DNA of 64,000 nt from Campanula takesimana (GCA_026119855.1 JAOWBW010000112.1:124001-188000), one strand, 5' to 3'. Positions 32,936 to 43,673 are shown, numbered from the stretch's first letter. Made by a program: numbers and translations. Notes: generated from the letters alone by a model not told the origin.

Positions 32936-34353
32936 TGTTGGGTATGCCCACTTATATCTCAGTTTCAATGTAATAGGATTGATTAGATTTGATCGATCCA
33001 TCACCTAAGTTTTATTTCATGGACTTTAGACCCACATGTAAGAAGTATTTATACTTCATTTTTTTAGGTTGTCCATTGTAATAGAATAGGCTTAGGAATA
33101 GGGCAAGAAGATCAAAATTGAAGAAAATCAATCCGTGAATTTGAGCTACGCGCCATGCGCCTTACCCATGCGCCATGCGCCTTCTTAAGCGCGCTCATGA
33201 GTATGCGCCTAGCATAGCTCATGCGCCTCAGATAAGTCAGATCGCGCATACGCTACGCGCTCTCTAGCTCAACGCGCTTCATGAATGTTTTTATCACTCA
33301 GTGATTTATTGAAGATTCAAAGACTTGATGAAGATTCTAACTACGCCAATAATCCAACGGTGGTTAAATAACACGTATGTACCCGCATTTAAGGACATCT
33401 GTCCATAACGGTCATATTTGTGTTATGTGTCTAACGGCTATAAAAGGACACGTGCTCCACTCAATGAGCGACAGCACATCCGTCCTTTCTCTGACTCACC
33501 AAGGATTTCCAACGGCTAGTTTTTGGGTCTCTACTATAAATACCCCATAACTTCAACCATTTGAAGTTGCTAAGAATTTCAAGAATTTCCCTCTCAAGCA
33601 TTTGTTGAAGATTTGAAGATTGCCTTTGTTATTTCCAAAATTCTCAAGAACATCTTCATAACTTCATCCTTAGCCCAGATCCTCAAGCTATAACACTTTA
33701 GTTTTCTCGTGCTCTCAATCTCAAATATCTAAAGAGCCTTGATACTAAAATCACACACGCACCTCTTTAAGTTTGATCACTTAGATCTTTCTTTAAGAGA
33801 TACACCGGTTATTGTTTTGGATTTGTTCATTCATAGAATATTAGATCTTGAGTTAGTGTATAAGCTCAAACGATTGTAATTTGTAACACTCCCTCATTAT
33901 ATAAGATCTCCATTAGAAATCCAAGACTAACCATCTTGGTAGAGGACGTAGATCATTTTCCCGATCGAACCTCTCCAAATAGCTCTTGTTCATATCTTGC
34001 TATTTCCTTACAAGTTCATATCATATCTAACTACTTGATTGTTTATTTATTGTAGATTGATTGATTGAATTGTGTTGTGTTTGTTATATCATTTGCCTTA
34101 GTTTCTTATTTCACCCACTGTGAGCCAAAATACTTAGAGTGTGTGTGCGCCCCCTTTATCATACTTTGTGCCTATTTACATTACTAAATTCCGCTGTGCA
34201 TTTCACTCACTCACTTAGGCGCATATCATAACGCTTACTTGATAAAGTGCGCATTTGCAATTGAGTTTATCAAGGGTACGAAAAGAATTTTAAAACAGCT
34301 ATTCACCCCCCTCTAGCTATTTTTCATACCCTTGTTTCCCTTTGGGACCAACA
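32936..34353 (+). repeat. 3' LTR of C1 (1418 bp)
   Basis: Direct copy of 20874-22280, ending GGGACCAACA, followed by the target duplication atgat. TATA box at 33535-33542. Has an extra ATGCGCCTTACCC near 33155. Confidence 0.92.
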
Positions 34354-34358
34354 ATGAT

Positions 34359-34487
34359 AGAAAGTCCGAATTCTCGAGCGATAGGAGTGATTACTTGATA
34401 TTCTTCTCTTGTCGTAGCTTGACGCCCGAACCCTCTCTGTTAGCTGTTTCTCAATGTTTTAGCTAAATAAAAACAACGTGGCGACTC
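34359..34487 (+). repeat. Tat LTR tail with PBS-like site
   Basis: Continuation of the LTR interrupted by C1. It ends ...AAAACA (34475), and TGGCGACTC follows at 34479, the same first nine bases as the PBS of G2. A PBS behind this LTR means it acted as the 5' LTR of a further element and not simply as the 3' end of G1. Confidence 0.5.
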
Positions 34488-34701
34488 TTTATAAGTTAAA
34501 TGCCAATTTGAATATCCTAATCCCATAGAAAAGATAAATAAAGATAAAAGAAAGACTTCCCGTGCGTCGCCCGCATTCGGAAAGGGGTATTCACAGGAAT
34601 ACGTAGGCAGCTTTCTAGCACAACCATACCCAGAGTTCTAAATGGTGTCTTTTCTATCGACGACGTTACTTCTTTCATAAGTATCGTCGTGCGAGGGGCT
34701 C
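34488..34701 (+). mobile_element. Internally deleted Tat element core
   Basis: Only about 210 bp separate the PBS-like site from a PPT (GAGGGGCTC, 34693-34701) and the next LTR start TGTAGACACCCC. The segment has a GGAATACGTAGGCAGC box and a TCGACGACGTT stretch matching the 3' UTR of G1. No coding sequence remains. Confidence 0.55.
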
Positions 34702-35134
34702 TGTAGACACCCCATTTTGAACACTCTTTCATAATTACACTACTTCTGTGTCTCGCCTATGATTTGGGTCGAAACCCGTTAAGTTTGACATGTTTCGTTA
34801 AGTTTTTGATTGACCTCATTAGTTAGGGGCCAAAATGAACATTAAAACTTATGTAGACGGCAAAATTGTGATTCCAGCACAAGATGCCTCGTACGAGACA
34901 TCCCCCTTGACAGACGGGTTTTTCAGCAGTTTCCTTATCGAACTCAACCTCGTTTCTTGGCAAGCACTCCATAATCCGGAAAAGAAAGGAAGGACGATAT
35001 GAGAGTCTAAAAACAACTCCTTGGGAATCGAGTCTTTGATTCCCATCCAAATTTACCCCCTTGTCTTGGTCCCTAAGTCAAGAAATCATATAAATAAAGG
35101 GGTTCTGGAACCAAAAAGGAACTAACGTTAAACC
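34702..35134 (+). repeat. Tat LTR, left part
   Basis: Starts TGTAGACACCCC behind a PPT. Split by solo LTR B; the right part is 36666-37141. No protein-coding signal. Confidence 0.55.
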
Positions 35135-36012
35135 TGTTAGTGTTGGTGCCCTAGGCACGTTTGTTAAACGCTGTAATTGTTATCATTTTATTCATATTAA
35201 TAAAGAGATGTTTGATTATTATTATTGTTCATGTTTACTTATAATAATCTCCGTTCCTAGTACTTATTAAACACTAGTATAAAGGCTAAATGATCATGGG
35301 ATGATCATGTTAGATTTATGGGTACTTGTTTGGAACAAGGTACTGGACATGACCCGCTATATGATATTTATGTCATGGTCTATGTCGTACATATATCTCA
35401 TATTGGTTATGTAATTTGAATCCTTAGACATGAAGTTATTATAGTCTTCCACTTGATGAATATTATGTTTGACCTATTCAAACGCTACCTTTAACTAGGA
35501 AGTTATAAAGGGTATGATTGGCATAATCGGATTCAAGTAAGGAAGAATAATAAGCTAAATGGATTTGTCCCTCTTCGGAGAAATTTCAAGCTTGGGCCCC
35601 TCGTAGAATGATGTTGATGAAATATTTGGCCAAACTCAAATGAATTGATTGGATCATTGTCATTTGAATTATCAACATATTCGGTATCGAGAAAGTATTG
35701 AACAAAACAAGTTGACTTGTTGACCATGACTTGTGTTCGATGACATCGTGGACAAAGGGATTGTGACATGTTCTATAAAGGAATGCGAACTTGTATATAG
35801 TTACACTATTTGGATAGGTATGCGGTTTGCTAGAACCTAATCATATCTTATGGGTTTATGATTGAACCCATTGCCAACTTAGTGTAATCCTATAGGACAC
35901 ACAAATAGAACGAATCGTAAAGGACTTAAATAGAATTTGGGTCGAAGGGCCTTTGGGGGATTTTGGGAACTTAGAGGAGAAAAGAAGGAATATGGGAAAA
36001 GGGGGAGGGTCC

Positions 36013-36130
36013 GACCGGACCTCTCAAAGGACCCGGCCGGACCTCCTTAAGTACCCGGTCGGGCAAGCCTCAACACCCGGTCGGGCTATCTGCAATGCCC
36101 GGTCAGGCAGATTGCTATACCCGGTCGGGC
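36013..36130. repeat. 22-bp phased GGTCGGGC array in LTR B
   Basis: Six cores (GACCGGAC, GGCCGGAC, GGTCGGGC, GGTCGGGC, GGTCAGGC, GGTCGGGC) start at 36013, 36035, 36057, 36079, 36101 and 36123, exactly 22 bp apart. The array ends about 90 bp upstream of the TATA box. Confidence 0.85.
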
Positions 36131-36217
36131 AAGGCGGTTTCGGGCCAAAAACTTTTCTATTCCGTTTTCTTGCGGGTTTATTCACTTGTTACCTATTTGG
36201 AATAGGTCTAACAAGTA

Positions 36218-36225
36218 TATAAATA
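36218..36225 (+). promoter_or_regulatory. TATA box of solo LTR B
   Basis: TATAAATA in agtaTATAAATAgcc, downstream of the 22-bp array. Confidence 0.65.
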
Positions 36226-36665
36226 GCCTCTAGTTTCCTTAATCAGTCCTATGCATTATGAGAGCCTCCAAAGAGTTTGAGAGACTATTTTCTTGTTCTA
36301 AGATCTCTTGGGTGAAGAACAAGAACACATATATTAATTCCATATAGTTCTTAATTGTGAAAGCATTTTTCCGAATTTGGTCTAGCAACCAAGATCAAGT
36401 GCTCTTGATATTCGTTCGTGGTGTGGATACCAATAGAGGGTGAAACTTATCATCTTCAAAGTTCGTGTTCAAGCTTTGTGTTCGTGATCAAGTTTTCAAG
36501 TCTCCACCAAGAATCAAGGTTGATTAACAAAGGCATCAAGGGTTAGTATTCTAGTATTCATTATGCATGGATTTGATATAATCATATGAATGGATCTATG
36601 GGCTTTGGGTTTCATAAAATTTTAAATGCTTAATTCTGCTGCGCATGTTACTAGAAAACCCAACA

Positions 36666-37153
36666 ATACCATTGAACCAACGACTCTCTAGAATCACCTC
36701 AAACACTCTGAGATCAGCCTTGCAAAGGCAACCCACGAAATTCTTGAAGTCATAACGCAGCTTGAGTCAAGCTTTTGGATCATCAAGGCCTTTTATCAAG
36801 GCCATCCATAGGATTCTCGAAGAACGCTTAGGTAAACTCCTTTGTTTTCTATCTTCTCATCTCCTTCTTTGCTTTGAAGTGGTGTAATTCTATCAAAATG
36901 ATCAGCCTAGAGCTTCTCCAATCCATGGAGATGGTCTCGAAGCACATGATCCGACATTCCAAATAAATAAGAGATTATTTATTTGGCTCTCTTTGTACAT
37001 AATTTGCATGATTTCAAGATGATGATGATGTTTTCGTAGCAAGACCAATCCTAGATTTGGTGGATTGGGTGCTCCTTGACCTTCCCAATCCATAACTTAA
37101 CCCCCGAATCCAAGATCTCACGGTCCGTGTTCCGTTAAACATGGTGGCGACTC
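36666..37153 (+). repeat. Tat LTR, right part, with PBS-like site
   Basis: Right part of the LTR opened at 34702. It ends ...GTTAAACA (37141), and TGGCGACTC (37145-37153) follows, as behind the G2 LTR. Sequence to about 37250 is probably the start of the internal region, including GACGCGACGGCGGGG; beyond that the element is lost. Confidence 0.5.
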
Positions 37154-37263
37154 ACAACAGAATCAAGCAACAATCAAGTCCTTACAAACAAACCCGACGC
37201 GACGGCGGGGAAAGGGGCGCGCGCTCACAGGGACATATGATTAATATCTTTCTCCTATTTATA

Positions 37264-37522
37264 TATTCCCTCCGTCCCACTCAAATTCGAACAATTTTTT
37301 ATTTTGAGTGTCTCATTTGAATTAGGACAACAAAAAAATGGAAGTGTTTTATTTAATGGTACCCACATTCACACTCACAACAACTTTCTACTCATTGTTT
37401 TCTACCCCACTTTCTCACTCATATTCTATACTTTTCATACTCACAACACCTACTCCATAACACTTTTTTCCTAAATCCCCGTGCCCAACCCAAAAATCCT
37501 AATTCGGAAGGGACTATTTATA
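37264..37522. mobile_element. Stowaway-like MITE, degenerate
   Basis: Left end TTCCCTCCGTCCCACTC, close to the Stowaway end CTCCCTCCGT. The right end (CCTAATTCGGAAGGGAC) is only weakly complementary. Non-coding, about 260 bp. Confidence 0.4.
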
Positions 37523-37550
37523 AATGAAGAATGTTGAACAAGACAATACC

Positions 37551-37771
37551 TATATATATATATATATATATATATAATATCGTGAGAACCGTGAGAACTT
37601 GGATACATTAGGTAAGAACGTAATGTATTCAAATAATGTATCCAATGTATCCAATTGAACCATTGAATACATTGTATCCAATGTATCCAAGTGAACCATT
37701 GGATACATTAGGTCAAGTTCTCACGGTTCTCACAGGAGCACGACCATATATATATATATATATATATATAT
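37551..37771. mobile_element. Foldback MITE in TA repeats
   Basis: A perfect 20-bp terminal inverted repeat, GTGAGAACCGTGAGAACTTG at 37582-37601 and its complement at 37714-37733, encloses 112 bp made of repeated GTATCCAATGTATCCAA-type words. (TA)n tracts flank it on both sides (about 37551-37577 and 37746-37771), as expected of an element that targets TA-rich DNA. No coding capacity. Confidence 0.7.
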
Positions 37772-38850
37772 GAGAACACATGATGAGTTTCTAGTTTCGT
37801 AGATAATTCAAGACATGATCCGACCCAGGTCCACCAGTGATGGATTCTAAATGGATTAAATCAATCAGGTCCTAACTATCTCAACTCCACTCAATGGGAC
37901 AAATTGCATTTTCTCCCACGATCTGGCAATGTCACATGAAGTTGTGATTTGGGGTTCAATGCTTCATTTGTTATAATTTGGGGTTTAAAGTTTCATTTGT
38001 TGCAATTTAGAATCCATTTTAATTTTTTTGTTGCAAACTAAAGAAAAAAAATGGATGATACAACAATGGACGAAAAAGAAAAAAGTTGTTCAAATGTTTG
38101 TGAGATTTTTTTCTTAATGAACACAGTTTATTTAGATAGCCGATTAAAGAAATTGAAGAATGAAATAGATTGGGTTTTGGATTGGAGAGAAGAGAAAAAG
38201 GACGTGGATGAGAATTTGGCCATTTTGATCAAGGATCGTTTTTTTTTTGTAGTTCCTTAAATTTAAAAAGTTTAATCAAACACCCTAAAAAAAGGAAACA
38301 TTATTTATTTTCTGTCCACAATTGTACTTTTTTTCCTTTGAATTGCAACAAAAAGGAAATTCGGCTCTTAAAGTAAAATAAATAGATCCATAGGCCTCAA
38401 ATTGAAATTTCTGTAAACATTTAGGCAAACAATGTAAAATGTAATTTCGCTAAAATTGCATACCGGCCTGGCACTACCATGGCAGCTGGTTTTTTTTTTT
38501 TTTTTTTTGAACCAATGGAAGCTGTTTTAGTAAAATTATGTATAGTGACTTCTTCTTCTTGCTTTCATTTGCCGTATCCACTTCAACTGGATTTGGTACG
38601 CATTCAATTTTTAAAACAATAACCCGCGCATACCGCAAAGATAGTCATACTAATTTAAATAAATTTTAATTAATAATTTTAATTAGTTTGATTATTTTAC
38701 TAAAAGTTTAAAATTATTGTTGATATATATAAAAATTAAAATAAAATAAAATAATAACAAAAGTATTAGTCACTAAATAATAGCGATAAAAATCATACAT
38801 AAAAAAATTAAGTTACAATATTAAACTTGGGATATCGTTTTTGTAACTTA
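37772..38850. other. Gene-poor AT-rich stretch
   Basis: Only a 69-codon open frame (38051-38260, Lys/Glu-rich start) occurs and has no recognisable feature. A T22-like run lies at about 38490-38511. This is the most host-like sequence in the window, but I see no gene. Confidence 0.4.
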
Positions 38851-38852
38851 TA

Positions 38853-39115
38853 CTCCCTCCGTTTCAAATTATATGTCGCCTTAAGAGTAAAAAAATGTTT
38901 TAAAATATCTGTCGCTTTACTATTATCAATGCACTTTTATCCTTTTGCCTCAATTATACCCTTATTAATGATGGTGAAAGTATCTCTCATGCAAGCATTT
39001 AATCACTTAGAAAGTTGAATTATTTAGGGGCAAATTGGTCTTCTTAACATGCATTAATTACATTTCTTAATATGTGTGAAAAAGTTTAAAGCGACAGATA
39101 TTTTGAAACGGAGGG
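38853..39115. mobile_element. Stowaway-like MITE, interrupted by C2
   Basis: Begins CTCCCTCCGTTTCAAAT after a TA (38851-38852) and ends TTTGAAACGGAGGG at 39115, where C2 starts; the last AG and TA of the expected right end are missing here. It also has an internal perfect 18-bp inverted repeat (38902-38919 and 39087-39104). About 263 bp, non-coding. Confidence 0.7.
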
Positions 39116-39318
39116 TGTTGGGTATGCTTATCCCTTAACCCTCATAAGTATGTTAGAATTGATTGATACCATCACCTATTAGTATTTTATGGACTTTAGG
39201 ACCCTATGTAAGAAGTTTAATAACTTCAATTTTTAGCTTAGTCCATTTTATAGTATAGGCTTAGATTATAGGACTTGGAGCGAAAAGGAATGAAGAACTA
39301 AGCAAGACTTTGGTCTAT

Positions 39319-39370
39319 GCGCAGGACTTCTATGCGCAGGACATCTTTGCGCAGGTCTTTTCTGCGCAGC
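39319..39370. repeat. 15-bp phased TGCGCAG array in C2 LTR
   Basis: GCGCAG starts at 39319, 39334, 39349 and 39364, exactly 15 bp apart, within (A/T/C)TGCGCAGG(A/T)CTTC-like units. Confidence 0.8.
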
Positions 39371-39746
39371 ATTCAACCTTGCTCAGTTTTCAATGCATTC
39401 AGATTACCTAACTTGGAAAGAGCTCAGAAGATGTACGCTTATTAAAGTGCTGAGGTGTGCAAAAACGACAAACTTGCACACTCAGCGTATCCAACGATGG
39501 AGATGCGCTCAGATGAAATAATTCAAATGAAGACATCTGTCAACCTTCTAGAAGAAGCTTTTGAATTTAGTCTTCATGCTCAGCCTCCAACGTCTACCAA
39601 GGACACCTGCACACCAATCATATTGTGCCAGCTCATCATCCTTGATCAGAGCTCCAACAGCTATAAAGGACACCTGCACACCAATCATATAGTGCCAGCT
39701 CATTGTCCTTGCTCAGAGCACCAACGGCTAGTTTTAAGCTCTCTGC

Positions 39747-39754
39747 TATAAATA
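39747..39754 (+). promoter_or_regulatory. TATA box of C2 5' LTR
   Basis: TATAAATA in ctgcTATAAATAgcc, at the position matching the C1 TATA box. Confidence 0.7.
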
Positions 39755-40552
39755 GCCTGCTCATCTTCATTTCCAAGTTGCTAGAGTTTGTGCTTACTAA
39801 GTATCTTTGAAGTTCTGAAGATTGCTGCTTAATATTCCCAGATTCAAGAACAAACTTCAAACCTTCATACCTTCAAACTCCTGCCCAGATCCTAAGCCTT
39901 ATATCACCAGAATTCTTCGTGCTCTTCATCTCATAGATTCTTAGAGCCCAGAATTTTTGTCACACATACACCTCTTGAAGCTTCGATCACGTAGATCTTA
40001 TTTCTTGAGAAACACCGGTTTAGTCTAGGATTTGCTCTTCATAGATTGGATTTTGATTTGAGTTTTGATTCTTTGTAATCTTGTAAAAGCTCATCTCATC
40101 AATATATATCTCATTAGAAAATCCAAGATTATCCATCTTAGTAGAGGACGTAGATCTTTCTTCGATCGAACCTCTCCAAATAGATTGTTCATTATTCTTA
40201 CTGCTTATTTCATGCTTACATTATTTCTTAATAGCTGCTCTGTTTGATCTTATCAGATTGATATTTGCTGCTTTGTTTTGTTATTTCTTATTGCCTTAGA
40301 ATCCTTTTATCCAACAGTTTAGCCAAAACTTAGCGCGTGCGTTTTAGTCCCTGCGCAGTATACCCTGCGCAGTGCTGCTTTAAATTTTCGCTGTGCATTT
40401 CACTCTCTCTCTCTGCGTGCTATACTTAGCTTATTTGAGAACTGTGCGCATAAGCCATTGATTTGCAAAAGGGTTTGAAAAGAATCTTAAAAGGCTATTC
40501 ACCCCCCCTCTAGCATTTTTCATACCCTTATTGCCCCTTTGGGACCAACAAG

Positions 40553-40564
40553 TGGTATCAGAGC
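40553..40564 (+). other. Primer-binding site of C2
   Basis: TGGTATCAGAGC, initiator tRNA-Met type, two bases after the LTR. Confidence 0.95.
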
Positions 40565-40624
40565 AAACACCTTCATAAAACTTGTTTTGTTTTTGAAGCT
40601 TAACAGCTTGGGTGACGATTCAAG

Positions 40625-41529
40625 ATGGCTTCAAAATCTTGGGCAATGGCTAACTATTCACAGGTTCCAGTGTTGAATGAAGATCACTTCGAAATCTGGA
40701 AGCACTGCATGCTCACTCATTTTTTGTCAATCGACGAGATCCTCCGTGACATCGTTCTTGAAGGACCCTACATTCCTATGAAGGCGAATCCTGATGCTGC
40801 CACCAACAAGGACAATCCTACTATCAAGAAGAACAAGGATGAATGGACTGATGAAGAAAAGAAATGGGTTGGCTATGATGGAAGAGCAAGGAACATCATT
40901 CTTATCACTCTAGACCTCTCCACGCACAATCAAATTGTGAGCGGTGGAACTGCAAAGGAACTATGGGATGCTATTGAAGGATATGTGAATGGAGACAATG
41001 TAAGCAAGGAAAGAAAAAGATTTATGGTGCAAAGAAATTTCAACTGCTTCATGAGAAAGGATGGTGAAACCTTAAGATAAACTTATGATCGCTTCTGTGC
41101 TGTTGTAAACTCTTGTAAATCTCTCGGAACTACATTCACCAATAAAGAAGTCAATTCTTAGATGCACTAGGTTCCAGATATGTGAACAAGGCAAGTCATC
41201 TGGAAGATTCTGGATTTCTAGATACTTGGCCTCTGCACAGCTTATACGCCAACTTAAAAGTGTATGAGCTATAACTTGATCAAATTGATGAAACTGAAGG
41301 CAAAGGAAAACTTGTTTCCTATGTTGCGCAAAAGGAACCTGCGCCTGCTCAAACCTCAGACAAAGTCTCTACTTCCTCTCTGCTTGAAATGGATGATGAT
41401 GATTTCGCTATGTTCGTAAAGCGATTTCAAAAGTTCAGGAAATTCTCAAAGCCAGGATCCTCAAGTAAAGCTCCAGCCAAGTTCTCTCGTGGCAGAGACT
41501 CAAAGAAAGATGATGACTTGGTCTGCTAC
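40625..41529 (+). pseudogene. gag: gag of C2, 5' part
   Basis: ATG at 40625 opens MASKSWAMANYSQVPVLNEDHF, aligned with C1 gag. The UBN2-like capsid region (ELWDAIEGYVNGDNVSKERK) is recognisable. The frame stops at 41078-41080 (TAA where C1 has Gln). A further frame change follows near 41155 and a stop near 41270. FAMFVKRFQKFRKF and GRDSKKDDDLVCY lead into the first zinc knuckle, which is split by G2 after its first Cys-Tyr; the rest is at 54541. Confidence 0.82.
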
Positions 41530-42526
41530 TGTAGATACCCCGGGGGAACCACGGTTTGGCTAGAGCGCGTGAGTTATCCTAGGATCTCTAACTTGTTTTT
41601 AGAGTCGCCACCTATGTTTTGAGGAACATAAGAAAAACCTATTGATAATAGCCTAAGTTTGATTACGAAAACAGAGATTCTTTGTTTTGAGGTCAGGGGT
41701 TAGGTTACGAGATGGGAAGTACCGAAACACCCATCTCGCCCAACTAAAGTTGGTCTTGCTTGATCAAAATCTACATGAATGATAAACGTTCTTCTTCTTC
41801 TTCTTTAAATCATAAAAAGGGGTTTTAAAATAGAGTTTGGAATGTAGGAGATAACTCTTTAACCGACCTCAATGAGATGAGGTGATCATTAGAGTCATGT
41901 CCCAAAATGATTTGGGTGATTGCACTTTGATAAAACAAAAAGAAAGAGAAAAGAGATGAAGTTAAGAAGAGGAAAGAAATAACTTTACCTAGACTTCAAG
42001 AGACTTCAAACACTTTTTGATGAATTCTTTGGAGAAATCATTTGGAAATCCTTTGTAAGTGTGAAATTTTAGTGTCTTATTGAGAATGTAAGATTGAGAG
42101 CCCAAGGTCCAAAGTCCTTGAAAATGGAGGTAAAGGGGGGGTTTTTATAGGTGAAAGAGAGATGTTTTTGGTGCCAAAACTCAGTCACCAAGAAATCTTT
42201 CCCGGGCAAAATCCTGTAAATTGAGCAAGGGAGAGAATCCTGGCCAGAAATCTGTAACCGATGCCCAGAGGCGCGCGCTTCCTGCTTTAGGGGCGGGAGG
42301 CGCGCGCGTCTGGATCCTCCTGTCGGAGGCGCACGACTCAGAGAAGGCGATTTTGACAGAATGGACTAGAAAGTCAGCCCTGTTATTCAGTTTAGTCCCT
42401 GGACTTAACGAAGTCAGTCAGGAACTTAACGGAAGTGACAGAAACTAACGAGAAACACTTAAAATGGGGAGAAACACAAGATCAAATTTGTAATCGGGGT
42501 GAGCAGTCCAAGGCGGGGTGTCTACA
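41530..42526 (-). repeat. 3' LTR of G2 (997 bp)
   Basis: Direct copy of 53538-54535. Contains the 29-bp GCGCGC triplet at 42271, 42300 and 42329 (the third as GCGCAC, one G-to-A change) and a TATA box on the minus strand at 42142-42149. Confidence 0.93.
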
Positions 42527-42537
42527 GAGCCCCTCGG
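42527..42537 (-). other. Polypurine tract of G2
   Basis: CCGAGGGGCTC on the minus strand, directly before the 3' LTR; matches the tracts at 19863 and 34693. Confidence 0.75.
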
Positions 42538-42734
42538 CGATGTGGATTGCAAAGCAAAATGCGTCGACGAAAGTTAAAAACACCCGCCGAGGACATCGCC
42601 AAGAAAAAGCAAAGACTCGATGAAAGCATGAATTTGAAATTGCGATAGATGGTGGTGCGCTCCCTGTGTGAGCGGCTTTTGTTGATAGAGGGGGTGGCAT
42701 GATCCGTTAGGTGAACCTGCCAGCTGAATATGTT

Positions 42735-43258
42735 GAATGAGGCCGTTAGTGAACCTTTGAACGAGGCCGTTAGTGAACCTTTGGAGAGGCCGTTAGTGAA
42801 CCTTTGAAGAGGCCGTTAGTGAACCTTTGAGGAGGCCGTTAGTGAACCTTTGAGGACGAATCCGTTAGTGAAATCCATTGATGAGGCCGTTAGTGAACCC
42901 TTGAATGAGGCCGTTAGTGAACCTTTGAAGAGGCCGTTGGTGAACCTTTGTAGAGGCCGTTGGTGAACCTTTGGAGAGGCTGTTAGTGAACCTTTGAAGA
43001 GACCGTTAGTGAACCTTTGTAGAGGCCGTTGGTGAACCTTTGGAGAGGCCGTTGGTGAACCTTTGAAGAGGCCGTTAGTGAACCTTTGAAGAGGCCGTTG
43101 GTGAACCTTTGTAGAGGCCGTTGGTGAACCTTTGGAGAGGCCGTTGGTGAACCTTTGGAGAGGCCGTTAGTGAACCTTTGAAGAGGCCGTTAGTGAACCT
43201 TTGAGGAGGCTGTTAGTGAACCTTTGAGGACGAATCCGTTAGTGAAATCTGTTGATGA
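42735..43258. repeat. 23-bp minisatellite in the 3' region of G2
   Basis: About 22 units of AGGCCGTTAGTGAACCTTTG plus three variable bases (gaa, tag, gag). A longer variant (GAGGACGAATCCGTTAGTGA, then aatc) occurs twice, near 42852 and 43226, suggesting block duplication. Lies between the antisense gene and the PPT, the same place as the array of G1, with an unrelated sequence. Confidence 0.9.
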
Positions 43259-43609
43259 AATATTGCTTTGAAGTCGCGTGCCACTTGGAGTCACACTTGA
43301 CTTTTTGACTTGTGGGGTGCGGGCACAGTTGACCGCGACCAGAAGAATGTTCCTGCTGGGGATGAAATGTTGAGATTGACTCTTGAGGGGGGGTATGGCA
43401 CCCATGACAGAACTTGGGGAGTTCGGAATCTGGAGAAGGACAGCCCACTTTTGAGTGGGAGTTTCTTTCCTACTTTCAATCTTTGACATGCCTTAAGGGC
43501 GGACCAGAAGAAGGTGTGCCCAACTGGGTGTCCGAGGACCTGGGCTGTGTCTTGATTTAGGCTGGAGATTTCCGACAAGGCCTTTTCTGAAGTGATCTAG
43601 ACTTGGGAG

Positions 43610-43673
43610 GCGCGCGCTTTCCTCTGTAGGCTTGGGATGCGCGCGCATTTCAGACAGCTGGCGGGTGGCGCGC
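43610..43673. repeat. 29-bp phased GCGCGC triplet near the antisense gene of G2
   Basis: GCGCGC at 43610, 43639 and 43668, exactly 29 bp apart, about 170 bp upstream of the antisense ATG at 43835. Confidence 0.8.

Larger units (their letters stand above)
20874..34353 (+). mobile_element. C1: complete SIRE-like Copia element
   Basis: LTRs 20874-22280 and 32936-34353 start TGTTGGG and end CCAACA. The target duplication atgat is perfect (20869-20873 and 34354-34358). Order: LTR, tRNA-Met PBS, gag, pol (protease-integrase-RT-RNase H, Copia order), then a third gene with its own promoter and intron, PPT, LTR. Long LTRs, a large gag with coiled-coil and a gene behind pol are typical of the plant SIRE/Maximus (Sirevirus) lineage. 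LTR copies differ by scattered substitutions and a 13-nt insertion in the 3' copy (near 33160), so the insertion is not brand new. It lies within Tat LTR sequence. Confidence 0.92.
35135..36665 (+). mobile_element. Solo LTR B (Copia-type, 1531 bp)
   Basis: TGTTAGTGTTGGTGCCC ... GAAAACCCAACA. It aligns along its length with solo LTR C, including GGTGCCCTAGGCACG at the start and CTGCGCATG...CCCAACA at the end. No PBS or PPT adjoins it. Flanks aaacc (35130-35134) and atacc (36666-36670) are a target duplication with one mismatch. Solo LTRs arise by recombination between the two LTRs of an element. TATAAATA at 36218-36225. Confidence 0.8.
39116..40550 (+). repeat. 5' LTR of C2 (1435 bp)
   Basis: TGTTGGGTATGC ... 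GGGACCAACA followed by the PBS. Distantly similar to the C1 LTR at both ends and around the TATA box, while the GCGC cluster differs (ATGCGCAGG instead of ATGCGCC). Confidence 0.88.

Noticed and set aside
38051..38260. 69-codon open frame
   Set aside because: AT-rich, no recognised motif, no promoter or homologue in the window; length is expected by chance.
42735..43258. CRISPR-like array
   Set aside because: The 23-bp units are contiguous, without spacers, inside a Gypsy 3' region.
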